A DNA stretch of 64,000 nucleotides from Streptomyces sp. NBC_01445 (GTDB lineage Bacteria; Actinomycetota; Actinomycetes; Streptomycetales; Streptomycetaceae): assembly GCF_035918235.1 (NCBI RefSeq), contig NZ_CP109486.1, positions 744,001-808,000 on the forward strand, read 5' to 3'. Below, piece after piece: positions 50,401-61,124 of this stretch; position 1 is the stretch's first letter, and every line of letters begins with the position of its first letter. Both the position numbers and the translations under genes were made by a program. Below the pieces are notes generated by a model, which made no database searches, was not told where the DNA came from, and saw nothing but the letters and a program-made list of their open reading frames with translations.

Positions 50401-52731
50401 TTCGGTGAGCTGCTGTCCCGGGTCCGCTCCTCGTGCCTGGCCGCCTACCGGCACCAGGACCTCCCCCTCGAGGAGATCGTCCGGCTGACCGGCGCGGACC
50501 GCGCCGACGGGCGGGCCCCACTGGTGCGTGTGGCGCTCGCCCTGCAGAACCTGCCGGTGGCGCCCTGGCAGTCCGGCGAGGTGCGCGCCGAGCCCTTCGA
50601 GCTCCCTTCTCCCGGCGCGCAGTTCGAGCTGTCGCTGCATCTGACGGAGGAGAGCGACGGCAGCCTGACGGGCCACGCCGTCCACGCCACGGACCTGATC
50701 TCCGCACCGAGCGCGCGCCGCATCCTGCAGGCCCTGACGCTGGCCCTCGAAGCCGTGCCGGGGCCGCCGGGGGCGGCGGCGACAGATCTTCCGATGCTCG
50801 CCTCGCACGAACTCGACCGGGTGGTGAGCAAGTTCAGCGGCTCGGACACGCCGCTCGACGACGGCCTGGTGCACGCCGGTTTCGAGCGGCAGGCCCGGCT
50901 CACCCCGAACGCACCGGCCGTCGTGTGGGACGGCGGCGCGCTGTCGTACGCACAGCTGGACGCCCGGGCGAACCAGCTGGCCAGGCGGCTGCGCTCCCTG
51001 GGCGCGTCCCCCGATCAGGTGGTGGCGGTGCACCTGCCGCGCTCCCCCGAGCTGGTCGTCGCGCTCCTTGCGGTCGTCAAGGCGGGCGGTGCCTATCTGC
51101 CGCTCGACCCGGACCACCCGCGCGCCCGGCTCGCCCTGCAACTCGCCGACGTGACCCCGTCGCTGCTGGTGACGTCGCGGGATGCCGCGCACGGCGGAGC
51201 GGGCGAACTCGCGGCAGGCTCGCCCGGTCTGACGCTCGTCGAGATCGACGACCCGGCCCTGGCCGAACTGCCGGACGGCCCCCTCGACGAGGTCGCGCGG
51301 CCGGACAACCTGCTGTACATCCTGCACACCTCCGGCACGACGGGCACCCCCAAGGGTGTGATGAACCAGCATGCCGGCGTGGCCAACCGGATGGCCTGGA
51401 TGCAGGAGAAGTATCCGCTCGTGGCCGGAGAACGCGTGCTGCACAAGACGCCCGTCGGGTTCGACGTGTCCGGCTGGGAGATCTGGTGGCCGCTCGGCCA
51501 CGGCGCGACGATCGTGCTCGCCCGGCCCGGCGGCCACCAGGATCCCGGGTATCTGGTGCGGTCCGTCATCGACCACGCGGTGACGACCTGTCACTTCGTG
51601 CCGTCCATGCTGCGCGTGTTCCTCGACGAAACCACGGCCGCGACGGCCGCGGGGACGCTGCGCCGGGTCGTGTGCAGCGGTGAGGCACTGCCGCCGGACG
51701 TGGCCGCCCGGTTCCACAGTCTGCTGCCGGGCGTGGAGCTGCACAACCTGTACGGGCCGACCGAGGCCGCCATCGACGTCACCGCGGAGCAGGTCGAGCC
51801 CGGCGCGACCGACCGGCCCCGGCTGCCGATCGGACGCCCGGTGCCCGGCGTACGCCTGTACGTGCTGGACGGACGGGGCAATCCCACGCCCGTCGGCGTG
51901 CCCGGCGAACTGCACATCGGCGGCCCCCAGGTGGCGCGCGGCTACTTCGGACGGCCGTCGCTGACCGCGGCTGCCTTCGTCCCCGACCCGTTCGGCTCCG
52001 GGGGGCGGCTCTACCGCACCGGCGACCGGGCGTGCTGGACCGAGGACGGCACCCTCGACTACCTCGGCCGCATCGACCACCAGGTCAAGATCCGCGGCCA
52101 GCGGGTGGAGCCCGGCGAGTCGGAGGCGGTGCTGGCCAGGCACCCGGCCGTCGGCGACGCCGTGGTCGTGCCCCGCCGGCAAGGCGGCGAGATGTATCTG
52201 GCCGCCTACCTGGTGGCCGCGGCCGGCGCCGAGCAGCCGGACCCGGCACAACTGCGGGAGCACCTCTCTCTCAGCCTGCCACCGGCGATGATCCCTTCGG
52301 CCTACACATGGCTGGACGCGCTGCCGGTGGGCGCCAACGGAAAGCTGGACCGCGACGCGCTGCCGGAGCCGGAGCAGAACCTCGCCGGCGGCGAGCACGT
52401 GGCGCCGCGCGACGCGGCCGAGCAGCGGGTGGCCGAGGTGTGGTGCGAGGTCCTGGGCCTCGAGGAGGTCTCGGTGACAGCCGACTTCTTCGCGCTCGGC
52501 GGGCACTCGCTGCAGGCGACCCGGATCGCACTGCGGCTGCGCGAGGCGTTCGGGGCGGAGTTCTCGGTCGCCGACCTGCTGACCGGAGTGCCCACCGTGG
52601 AGCAGACGGCACGGCTTCTGACGCAGCGCCAGGTGGCGGAGAGCGACCCGGAGGAGCTGGCCCGGCTCCTCGACCAGCTGTCCGGGCTGTCCGACGACGA
52701 AGTGGCCGACCTGCTGCAGCAGCAAGGCTGA
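47494..52731 (+). CDS. FAAL-ACP-C-A(Ser)-T lipo-initiation synthetase
   Basis: The protein has 1745 residues from GTG 47494, behind CAGGAGGG. Fatty acyl-AMP ligase covers about 1-575 (LQYTSGSTGTPKGVMV about 170; SWLPPYHDMGLIGG; PCYGLAEATLFVTGG). ACP is at about 590-665 (LDLDSLRAVRL, Ser about 625). C is at about 685-1100 (HHIAVDGWS about 808). A is at about 1120-1620 (LHTSGTTGTPKGVM about 1278). T is at about 1640-1715 (FFALGGHSLQA, Ser about 1670). The pocket code D-V-W-H-V-S-L-I-D is serine. The protein would adenylate a free fatty acid, load its own ACP and acylate Ser. It is the probable start of the peptide and makes the product a lipopeptide. Confidence 0.95.
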   Translation: MHTHVRPVGGTLVDILRDRADATPHRTALEFIRDDGSEHAVGYAALDRRVRAVAAALTERGLRGERVLLLFPPGENYVTAFLGCLYAGAVAVPVYVPTGKRGLSAVLATGADAGAVLALSSREVTDAITASYPELTTSGLIQWLVTEDIADAAADDWPGAGPAPADLAFLQYTSGSTGTPKGVMVRHDNLVHNSASISTALGVGPDSRGVSWLPPYHDMGLIGGILQPLYAGFPCTLISPMAFVRSPYRWLDAISRHRATVSAAPDFAYGECVRRIPEDKRAELDLSSWQHAMVGAEPVRPATLDAFARAFADSGFDRSAFHPCYGLAEATLFVTGGAPERGEPRVLRADRRELELGQAVSATAGKENQENAAVLTGCGRSRSEDVVVVVDPAEGRACPPGGTGEVWVSGPTVTAGYWGRPELTDEVFRATLESHPGRHFLRTGDLGFTLGDELFVTGRAKDLLVVRGRNHYPQDIEQSAEHAHPLLQPTRAAVFSHDDGTEERAVLVHEVVRGFDPERAPEVIAAVRKAVTAEHGLSLHEVVLVRPGAIPRTTSGKVRRSTCRERWLDGTLQPIATGGADTAPDAGGGDMPPVSRAVAEVVALELDVPAEQLPPGVPLVVLDLDSLRAVRLAEAVRERFGLRVSPAELLDGLTLAGLSSLVDAVDDVAEAHVGADDTEAADAPASRAQEWMWLLDAMGGGAAYHVAGGIDLHGPVDPELLRASLEDLVARHPALHSGFTSDPEGTLRRTPLAPRPFELPVVEPSADRDARAVAAELAREPFDLAAGPLLRAVLVRAGTREWTLAVAAHHIAVDGWSLGLLLRELGICYRDRLAGRSPSRTVVTVPAPKSAGDDAEATAFWQETLAGAQAVSLPLDPAPHPSPFKGSALPFTLPAPVVARLKRYGAKRRSTLFMVILTGLSAVLSRWTGQQDLVVGAVTAGRHRPGSGDLVGLFVNTLPLRVEASGDPAFGELLSRVRSSCLAAYRHQDLPLEEIVRLTGADRADGRAPLVRVALALQNLPVAPWQSGEVRAEPFELPSPGAQFELSLHLTEESDGSLTGHAVHATDLISAPSARRILQALTLALEAVPGPPGAAATDLPMLASHELDRVVSKFSGSDTPLDDGLVHAGFERQARLTPNAPAVVWDGGALSYAQLDARANQLARRLRSLGASPDQVVAVHLPRSPELVVALLAVVKAGGAYLPLDPDHPRARLALQLADVTPSLLVTSRDAAHGGAGELAAGSPGLTLVEIDDPALAELPDGPLDEVARPDNLLYILHTSGTTGTPKGVMNQHAGVANRMAWMQEKYPLVAGERVLHKTPVGFDVSGWEIWWPLGHGATIVLARPGGHQDPGYLVRSVIDHAVTTCHFVPSMLRVFLDETTAATAAGTLRRVVCSGEALPPDVAARFHSLLPGVELHNLYGPTEAAIDVTAEQVEPGATDRPRLPIGRPVPGVRLYVLDGRGNPTPVGVPGELHIGGPQVARGYFGRPSLTAAAFVPDPFGSGGRLYRTGDRACWTEDGTLDYLGRIDHQVKIRGQRVEPGESEAVLARHPAVGDAVVVPRRQGGEMYLAAYLVAAAGAEQPDPAQLREHLSLSLPPAMIPSAYTWLDALPVGANGKLDRDALPEPEQNLAGGEHVAPRDAAEQRVAEVWCEVLGLEEVSVTADFFALGGHSLQATRIALRLREAFGAEFSVADLLTGVPTVEQTARLLTQRQVAESDPEELARLLDQLSGLSDDEVADLLQQQG

Positions 52732-52756
52732 CGGTGGGGAAAGGAGACACCGGCCC

Positions 52757-54145
52757 ATGGCCGTGACACTCAAGGACGACTTCGCCGAACGGGCCCGCCT
52801 GGAGGCGCGACTGCTCGCCCGGCGCAGGGGCGGAGCGGCGCTGCCGCTGCTCGACCGCCCGGCCGGGGCCGAGTGGCACTTCGCCGCCTCGCTGGGCCAG
52901 GAAGGCATGTGGCCCTCCCTGGCGACGACCGCGCGCCAGCCCCTGATCGTGGGCGGGCTCAGGGTGTCGGGGCCGCTGGACACGGGGGCGCTGCGCGAGG
53001 CCTGGCAGGCTCTCGCCGAGCGGCACGAGACGCTGCGCAGCGCCTATCGGACGGTCGACGGCGCGCTGACGCAGGTGGTCCCGGTCCGCGCGAGGCCGGT
53101 CATGGAAGTGGCCCTGGCCGACCCGGCGGCGGCCGCCTCGGTCGCGGACGACGAGCTCGCCCGCCCCTTCGACTTCGGCCGGGGCCCCTTGGCCCGGCTG
53201 CGCGTGCTGCGCCGTGCCTCCGGCGAACACCTCGTGGTGGTGTGCCTGCACCACCTGGTCGGCGACGCCCGGGCCCTCGAGGTGGTCACCACCGAGCTCA
53301 CCGCGCTCTATGCCGGCGCCGTCACGGGCTCGCCCGTACAGCTGCCCGAACTCCCGGCCCAGTACGCCGACTTCGCGGCCTGGCACCGGGCGCGCGTCGA
53401 AGGTGAGCACGGCGGACGGACCGTCGCGTACTGGCTGGACCGCCTGGCCGGCGCCGAACCGGCGGCGCTGCCCTGCGACCGGTCCCAGGACCCCTCGGAC
53501 ATCGCGGGTCACACCCGGTCCTTCCCCCTGCCGCCGGAGCTCTTCGCCCGGCTGCGCGAGGTGGCGGCCCGGCACCGCACCACGTTCTACGTGGTCGGGC
53601 TCGCGGCCTTCCAGATCCTGCTCGCGCGTTGGTCGGGCGAGCGGGACATCTGCGTGCGGGCACCCGTCTCCTACCGCGACCGCAGCGACGTGCACGGCCT
53701 GGTCGGCGACTTCTCCAACGACGTGGTGGTGCGCGCCGACCTGTCGGGACACGTGACGCTGGCCGAGGCCGTGGAGCAGGTGCGGGCGAGCACGGCCGAC
53801 GACTTCGCCCACCACGACATACCGCCCCACGTGGTGGCCTCGCGCATGGCCGATCCCACCCTGCTGGAGCGGCTGTTCCACGTGCAGTTCACCGCGGAAC
53901 GCGAGCACGACCTCGGCGCCGCCCGGCAGCTGGGCCCGATACGCGCCGAGCCGTTCTCCCCCACAGCCGAAACCGTCGCGCGCCCGCTCAGCGTCCGCCT
54001 GCGCCACGACGACCACGGCGGCCGCGTCATCGTCGCCTACCGCTCGGGCCTCTTCTCCGACGAGCGTGCACGGGCACTCCAGCGCGACTATTTCGCCCTG
54101 TTCGAGGAGATCGCGGCGCACCCGGGGCGACCGGCGGTGAGTTGA
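52757..54145 (+). CDS. Stand-alone condensation domain with altered active-site motif
   Basis: The protein has 462 residues from ATG 52757 (AAGGAG upstream). It shows the full C-domain fold with ASLGQEGMWPS near the N-terminus, the active-site segment CLHHLVGDARALE (about 160), LPVQYADFAAWH-like text (LPAQYADFAAWHR) and a C-terminal half with GDFSNDVVVR. The His-His-x-x-x-Asp core is kept, but the final Gly of HHxxxDG is Ala. Stand-alone C domains of this sort can add amines or release chains in trans. It sits 25 bp after the FAAL synthetase and before the P450, so it may condense the acyl-Ser unit with a partner on another protein. Confidence 0.88.
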   Translation: MAVTLKDDFAERARLEARLLARRRGGAALPLLDRPAGAEWHFAASLGQEGMWPSLATTARQPLIVGGLRVSGPLDTGALREAWQALAERHETLRSAYRTVDGALTQVVPVRARPVMEVALADPAAAASVADDELARPFDFGRGPLARLRVLRRASGEHLVVVCLHHLVGDARALEVVTTELTALYAGAVTGSPVQLPELPAQYADFAAWHRARVEGEHGGRTVAYWLDRLAGAEPAALPCDRSQDPSDIAGHTRSFPLPPELFARLREVAARHRTTFYVVGLAAFQILLARWSGERDICVRAPVSYRDRSDVHGLVGDFSNDVVVRADLSGHVTLAEAVEQVRASTADDFAHHDIPPHVVASRMADPTLLERLFHVQFTAEREHDLGAARQLGPIRAEPFSPTAETVARPLSVRLRHDDHGGRVIVAYRSGLFSDERARALQRDYFALFEEIAAHPGRPAVS

Positions 54146-54284
54146 CCCGATGCTCACTCCTCGGCAGCCGATCGGGCCGCGTGTTCAAGAGTGAGCGGAG
54201 TTCGGCGGGCGAAAGGGTCACGCTCCCAGTGCGAGGAGGCCCTCATCCGAGGTGCCCGGTTGCTGTCGCGGAGGAGTGGGACTC

Positions 54285-55484
54285 ATGTCGGCTACGAGGC
54301 GGGTGCACATCTACCCTTTCGAGGGAGAGGTCGACGGCCTTGAGATCCACCCGAAGTTCGCGGAACTGAGGGAGACCGACCCGCTCGCCAGAGTGCGCCT
54401 CCCGTACGGCGGCGAGGGGTGGATGGTCACGCGGTACGACGACGTGCGCGCCGCCAACTCCGATCCCCGGTTCAGCCGCGCGCAGATCGGTGAGGACACC
54501 CCCCGGACCACACCGCTGGCCCGCCGCAGCGACACCATCCTCAGCCTCGACCCGCCGGAGCACACACGGCTGCGCCGCCTGCTGTCCAAGGCCTTCACCG
54601 CGCGGCGCATGGGCGCGATGCAGTCCTGGCTCGAGGAACTGTTCGCCGGGCTCCTCGACGGCGTGGAGCGCACGGGACATCCGGCCGACCTCGTGCGGGA
54701 CCTGGCCCAGCCGTTCACCATCGCCGTGATCTGCCGGCTGCTCGGGGTGCCGTACGAGGACCGGGGCAGGTTCCAGCACTGGTCCGAGGTCATCATGTCC
54801 ACCACGGCGTACAGCAAAGAGGAGGCGGTGTCGGCCGACGCCTCGATCCGCGCGTACCTCGCCGACCTGGTGTCGGCGCGCCGGGCCGCGCCCCACGACG
54901 ACCTCCTGGGCGTGCTGGTGTCCGCCCGGGACGACGACGACCGCCTCACCGAGGACGAGCTGATCACGTTCGGGGTGACGCTGCTCGTGGCCGGGCACGA
55001 GACCTCGGCCCATCAACTGGGCAACATGGTCTACGCGTTGCTCACCCACGAGGATCAGCTGTCCCTGCTGCGGGAGCAGCCCGAGCTGCTGCCGCGCGCG
55101 GTGGAGGAGCTGCTGCGGTTCGTGCCCCTGGGCAACGGTGTCGGCAACGCCCGGATCGCCCTGGAGGACGTCGAGCTGAGCGGTGGCACGGTGCGCGCGG
55201 GTGAGGGTGTCGTGGCCGCCGCGGTGAACGCCAACCGGGATCCCCGGGCGTTCGACGACCCGGACCGCCTCGACATCACCCGGGAGAAGAACCCCCATCT
55301 GGCGTTCGGCCACGGGGCGCACTACTGCCTCGGTGCCCAGCTCGCCCGCATGGAGCTGCGGGTGGCGATCGGCGGGCTGCTGGAGCGCTTCCCGGGGCTG
55401 CGGCTCGCGGTGCCCGCGGACCAGGTCGAGTGGAAGACCGGCGGACTGTTCCGGGGCCCGCAGCGGCTGCCGATCGCATGGTGA
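54285..55484 (+). CDS. Cytochrome P450 (bacterial class I)
   Basis: The protein has 399 residues from ATG 54285, with GAGGAG eight bases upstream. The I-helix oxygen-binding motif is LLVAGHETSAHQ (Thr about 244), the ExxR pair is in AVEELLRF, and the heme loop is FGHGAHYCLGAQLARMEL with Cys348 as the iron ligand. Length and motifs fit CYP105/107-like actinobacterial P450s that hydroxylate or otherwise oxidise natural products. The ferredoxin gene follows 11 bp downstream (or overlaps if an earlier GTG is used), giving its own electron donor. Confidence 0.93.
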   Translation: MSATRRVHIYPFEGEVDGLEIHPKFAELRETDPLARVRLPYGGEGWMVTRYDDVRAANSDPRFSRAQIGEDTPRTTPLARRSDTILSLDPPEHTRLRRLLSKAFTARRMGAMQSWLEELFAGLLDGVERTGHPADLVRDLAQPFTIAVICRLLGVPYEDRGRFQHWSEVIMSTTAYSKEEAVSADASIRAYLADLVSARRAAPHDDLLGVLVSARDDDDRLTEDELITFGVTLLVAGHETSAHQLGNMVYALLTHEDQLSLLREQPELLPRAVEELLRFVPLGNGVGNARIALEDVELSGGTVRAGEGVVAAAVNANRDPRAFDDPDRLDITREKNPHLAFGHGAHYCLGAQLARMELRVAIGGLLERFPGLRLAVPADQVEWKTGGLFRGPQRLPIAW

Positions 55485-55495
55485 GGGGAACCGGC

Positions 55496-55732
55496 ATGGC
55501 ACAGGAGCAGAACACACGCTGGCGGATCGAGGCCGACCACGGCGCGTGCATGGGCACCGGCATCTGCGCCGGTGTCGCACCGGACGTCTTCCAGGTGGTC
55601 GACGGGCGGTCCGTGCCGCCGGCCGGAGAGGTGCCGGCGGACGAGAACGTGCTGGACGCGGTCGAGTCCTGCCCCATGGAGGCGCTGCGGGTGCGGGACG
55701 CGGTGAGCGGCGAGGTGCTCGACCTGTCGTGA
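55496..55732 (+). CDS. [3Fe-4S] ferredoxin, P450 partner
   Basis: The protein has 78 residues from ATG 55496; a GTG at 55481 overlapping the P450 stop is the alternative. Cluster ligands: DHGACMGTGICAGVAPDVF (two Cys in C-x5-C) and VESCPMEAL (last Cys before Pro). With three conserved Cys and the position of the usual second Cys occupied by Gly/Thr, a [3Fe-4S] cluster is expected, as in SoyB-type ferredoxins. It passes electrons from a ferredoxin reductase to the adjacent P450. Confidence 0.92.
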   Translation: MAQEQNTRWRIEADHGACMGTGICAGVAPDVFQVVDGRSVPPAGEVPADENVLDAVESCPMEALRVRDAVSGEVLDLS

Positions 55733-56018
55733 CGGTGCGGGCCTGCGCGGCGCTTCTCAAGTGGCTCTCCAGCGGAATTCGAGTGGGGTGTGGCAGGAAA
55801 GGACTACGGTCGGACGGATATGGGCACCGCCCGGCTGGAGACGGGTCCCGCGGTACGCCGGGAATTCGCCCACGTGTGCCAATCCCCTTGCGCCGCAATC
55901 CAGTTGCACGACTTGCGCCGACTTGACACGATTCATGGGGACATATGAGTATCCCTTTGGATTCAGGAATTCCGTATTCCGGTCCGGTTTTTCGCACATT
56001 GCGACAAGGAGAGCCCGA
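55733..56018. other. Intergenic region upstream of the YCII gene
   Basis: These 286 bp have lower GC content toward the right. No coding frame with Streptomyces codon bias was seen. It contains the promoter candidate at 55923-55952 and a ribosome binding site AAGGAGAG at about 56007-56013. It separates the P450/ferredoxin transcript from the YCII gene. Confidence 0.5.
55923..55952 (+). promoter_or_regulatory. Candidate housekeeping promoter
   Basis: TTGACA (55923-55928) is a perfect -35 consensus. GAGTAT (55947-55952) at 18-bp spacing, or TATGAG (55944-55949) at 15 bp, would be the -10 element. It lies about 70 bp before the YCII gene in an AT-richer segment. The -10 match is imperfect. Confidence 0.4.
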
Positions 56019-56366
56019 ATGAAGTTCGCGATCGTCATCATCGAGAACGCCGAGTCCCGGCGTCAGATCCAGGAGGACCGCGCGACCTACCGCAAGGCGA
56101 TCGAGGGCTGGATGGGCCAGCAGGCCCAGGCCGGCGCCCTCGTGGGCGGCGAGGCGTTCGAGACCGAGTCCCTCGCCCCGGTGACGGTGCGCCGGGAGGC
56201 CGACGGCACCCGTAAGGCCGTCGAGGGCCCGTTCGCGGGCGCCGACGAGACGCTGGGCGGTTACATCCTCGTCGAGGCCGCCGACCGCGACGCCGCCGTG
56301 GAGATCGCCAAGTCGTGGCCGAACCCCGAGACCCTCGAGGTACGGCCGCTGTGGGTGGCCGAGTAA
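56019..56366 (+). CDS. YCII-related (DGPF) small protein
   Basis: The protein has 115 residues from ATG 56019, with AAGGAGAG upstream. The YCII/DGPF pattern is visible: an N-terminal FAIVIIEN strand, VRREADGTRKAVEGPFAGADETLGGYILVEA (read VEGPFAGADETLGGYIL) and a C-terminal IAKSWPNPETLEVRPLW. The fold is a dimeric alpha/beta barrel like muconolactone isomerase. Some members are dehydrochlorinases or cyclases, but most are of unknown function. It appears to be a single-gene transcript with its own promoter candidate and terminator. Confidence 0.88.
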   Translation: MKFAIVIIENAESRRQIQEDRATYRKAIEGWMGQQAQAGALVGGEAFETESLAPVTVRREADGTRKAVEGPFAGADETLGGYILVEAADRDAAVEIAKSWPNPETLEVRPLWVAE

Positions 56367-56388
56367 CCAGCCGGTCCCACCGGCTCCG

Positions 56389-56418
56389 ACCCGCGGCCGG
56401 GCACACCCGGCCGCGGGT
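56389..56418 (+). terminator. Strong terminator after the YCII gene
   Basis: ACCCGCGGCCGGG (56389-56401) and CCCGGCCGCGGGT (56406-56418) form a perfect 13-bp stem with a CACA loop, 22 bp after the YCII stop. It is followed by a single TC with no U-run. Confidence 0.8.
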
Positions 56419-56460
56419 TCAGGCCTGTAGGCGCTATGGAGAGGCAGTCGCCTTGACGCT

Positions 56461-56575
56461 CCCCTCCCTGAAGGGAGGGGACTCTTAAGCACTGCGATCC
56501 GCCCTGACGGCGAATCCCAGCCCGCTGCTCTGCTCCGCAGGAGTCCGATTCCTCTTCGCCTGAAGGGCGGAGTAT
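56461..56575. mobile_element. Short IS605-derived palindromic element without tnpB (MITE/PATE-like)
   Basis: Two end-type hairpins lie about 85 bp apart and face outward. CCCCTCCC-TGAA-GGGAGGGG (56461-56480) is preceded by TTGACGCT, and TTCGCC-TGAAG-GGCGGA (around 56555-56571) sits in GATTCCTCTTCGCC...GTATCC. The first matches the right end of the intact minus-strand tnpB element at 57983. The second resembles the hairpin at 59318-59337, with a shared CTCCGCAG block upstream. No coding sequence lies between. This is what an internally deleted, TnpA-mobilisable element would look like. Confidence 0.5.
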
Positions 56576-56590
56576 CCACGGAGGTATCCG

Positions 56591-57907
56591 ATGACGGACG
56601 GCGCGATTCACGCACGCGCGGCGGGAGACGGCGCGGGCCGGCTGCGGCCCCTTCTGGACGCCGTGCACGACACGGCCTGCGAGGTACGGGCCCGCCGCCC
56701 CGACTACTTCGAGCACCGGCCGCTGCGACTGCCCGCGGAACTGCTCGCGCACCACGGCACCACCCCCGCCGCACTCGCCCAACTTATCGGTGATTCCTAT
56801 GAGTTGACGGTCGAACCGGTCACCGACCCCGAGGACTGCACCTCCGTGGACCGTCTCGCGGCCGCCCGCGCACAGCACGCCGGCACCACGCCCGGCGACA
56901 GCGGCGCCCAGCGCGCGCCGCAGCCCGGCGAACTGGCGGCCGTCGCCCGCGAGCAGAGCGAGCTGCGCCGCGCCGCCGAGCGGGACGCCGCGCGGATCGG
57001 TGCGGCGGCGCCGTTGCGGGTCGGGGTGCTCGGCGGCGTGCTGCCGTACACCGCGGCGGGTGTGCGCGAGGAGGGCGAGCCGCCCGTCGTCCTGGTGAAC
57101 GCGCTCGGCATGGGGACCGCGCTCTGGCACCCCCTGATGGCGGCTCTCGCACCCACGCGCCGCGTGCTGACCTGGGCGCCGCGGGGCACCGCGGCGGGCA
57201 CCCGGCCGATGCGCCTGCGCGACCAGGCCGACGACCTGGCGGCGGTGCTCGCCGCCGAAGGCGCCGGGGACTGCCATCTGGTGTGCTGGTGCAGCGGGCC
57301 CAAGACGGCCATGGAGTTCCGCCGGCGCCGCCCCGAGTCCGTGCGGTCGATGGTCTTTCTGCACGGCTCCTTCCGGCACACGGGCGATCCGGCCGGCCTC
57401 GAACCCGACACACCGTACGAGCGCAATCTCGAGGAGCTGTGCCGCGCCGTCGTCGCCCGGCCCGCCCTCGCGGCCCGGCTGCGCACCATGTTCACCGGTC
57501 AACCTGCCGAGATATCAGGGGAATTGACCGCCCATCGGTTCGCCGACGAGGTCCTCGCGCTGCCCGCGCCCGCCCTGGGCGCCGAGCTGCTGCGCCCCTT
57601 CTCGGACGACGCCGTCCTGGTCGCCTATGCCCGCCAGCTCCTGGACTACTGGGCGTACGACGGTCTCGCGCACGCGGCCGACGTACAGGTACCGGTGCTG
57701 TGTGTGAGCGGCGAGTTCGACCGGATCGCCTCGCCCGAGCGGCTCGCCCTGGCCGCGGACCGCTTTCCGGGCGCCCGCCACGAGCGCCTGGCCGGCGCCA
57801 CGCACCACTCCATGTACGACCGCCCGCGCGAGGTCGCGCGGCTGCTCACGGACTTCTTCACGGAGGCGGTTCGGCCGCGCTCAATTGTGAGCGGCGCCGC
57901 ACGGTGA
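56591..57907 (+). CDS. Alpha/beta hydrolase with a Cys-type nucleophile elbow
   Basis: The protein has 438 residues from ATG 56591 (GGAGG upstream). Residues 1-150 form a helical N-terminal extension with no recognised domain. The hydrolase core (about 165-425) has VVLVNALGMGTALWHPL, a nucleophile elbow HLVCWCSGPKTAMEF (about residue 235) where the position of the usual Ser in G-x-S-x-G is Cys, an acid residue in VSGEFDRIAS and His in GATHHSMYD. A Cys nucleophile suggests acyl transfer or chain release rather than simple ester hydrolysis. No type I thioesterase was seen in the NRPS proteins, so this is a candidate releasing enzyme. Confidence 0.8.
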   Translation: MTDGAIHARAAGDGAGRLRPLLDAVHDTACEVRARRPDYFEHRPLRLPAELLAHHGTTPAALAQLIGDSYELTVEPVTDPEDCTSVDRLAAARAQHAGTTPGDSGAQRAPQPGELAAVAREQSELRRAAERDAARIGAAAPLRVGVLGGVLPYTAAGVREEGEPPVVLVNALGMGTALWHPLMAALAPTRRVLTWAPRGTAAGTRPMRLRDQADDLAAVLAAEGAGDCHLVCWCSGPKTAMEFRRRRPESVRSMVFLHGSFRHTGDPAGLEPDTPYERNLEELCRAVVARPALAARLRTMFTGQPAEISGELTAHRFADEVLALPAPALGAELLRPFSDDAVLVAYARQLLDYWAYDGLAHAADVQVPVLCVSGEFDRIASPERLALAADRFPGARHERLAGATHHSMYDRPREVARLLTDFFTEAVRPRSIVSGAAR

Positions 57908-57974
57908 CGCTCCCTAACGTCGGACATCAGGGGCCCAAGGCCTCTTCACCAGTGCGACGAAGGAGACAGAGCGT

Positions 57975-61095
<3,121 letters not shown>

Positions 61096-61124
61096 CCGGG
61101 GCCGAAGCCAGGAGGGACGAGGCG

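Noticed and set aside
49942..52983. 1013-codon minus-strand frame
   Set aside because: It is the antisense shadow of the FAAL-NRPS gene.
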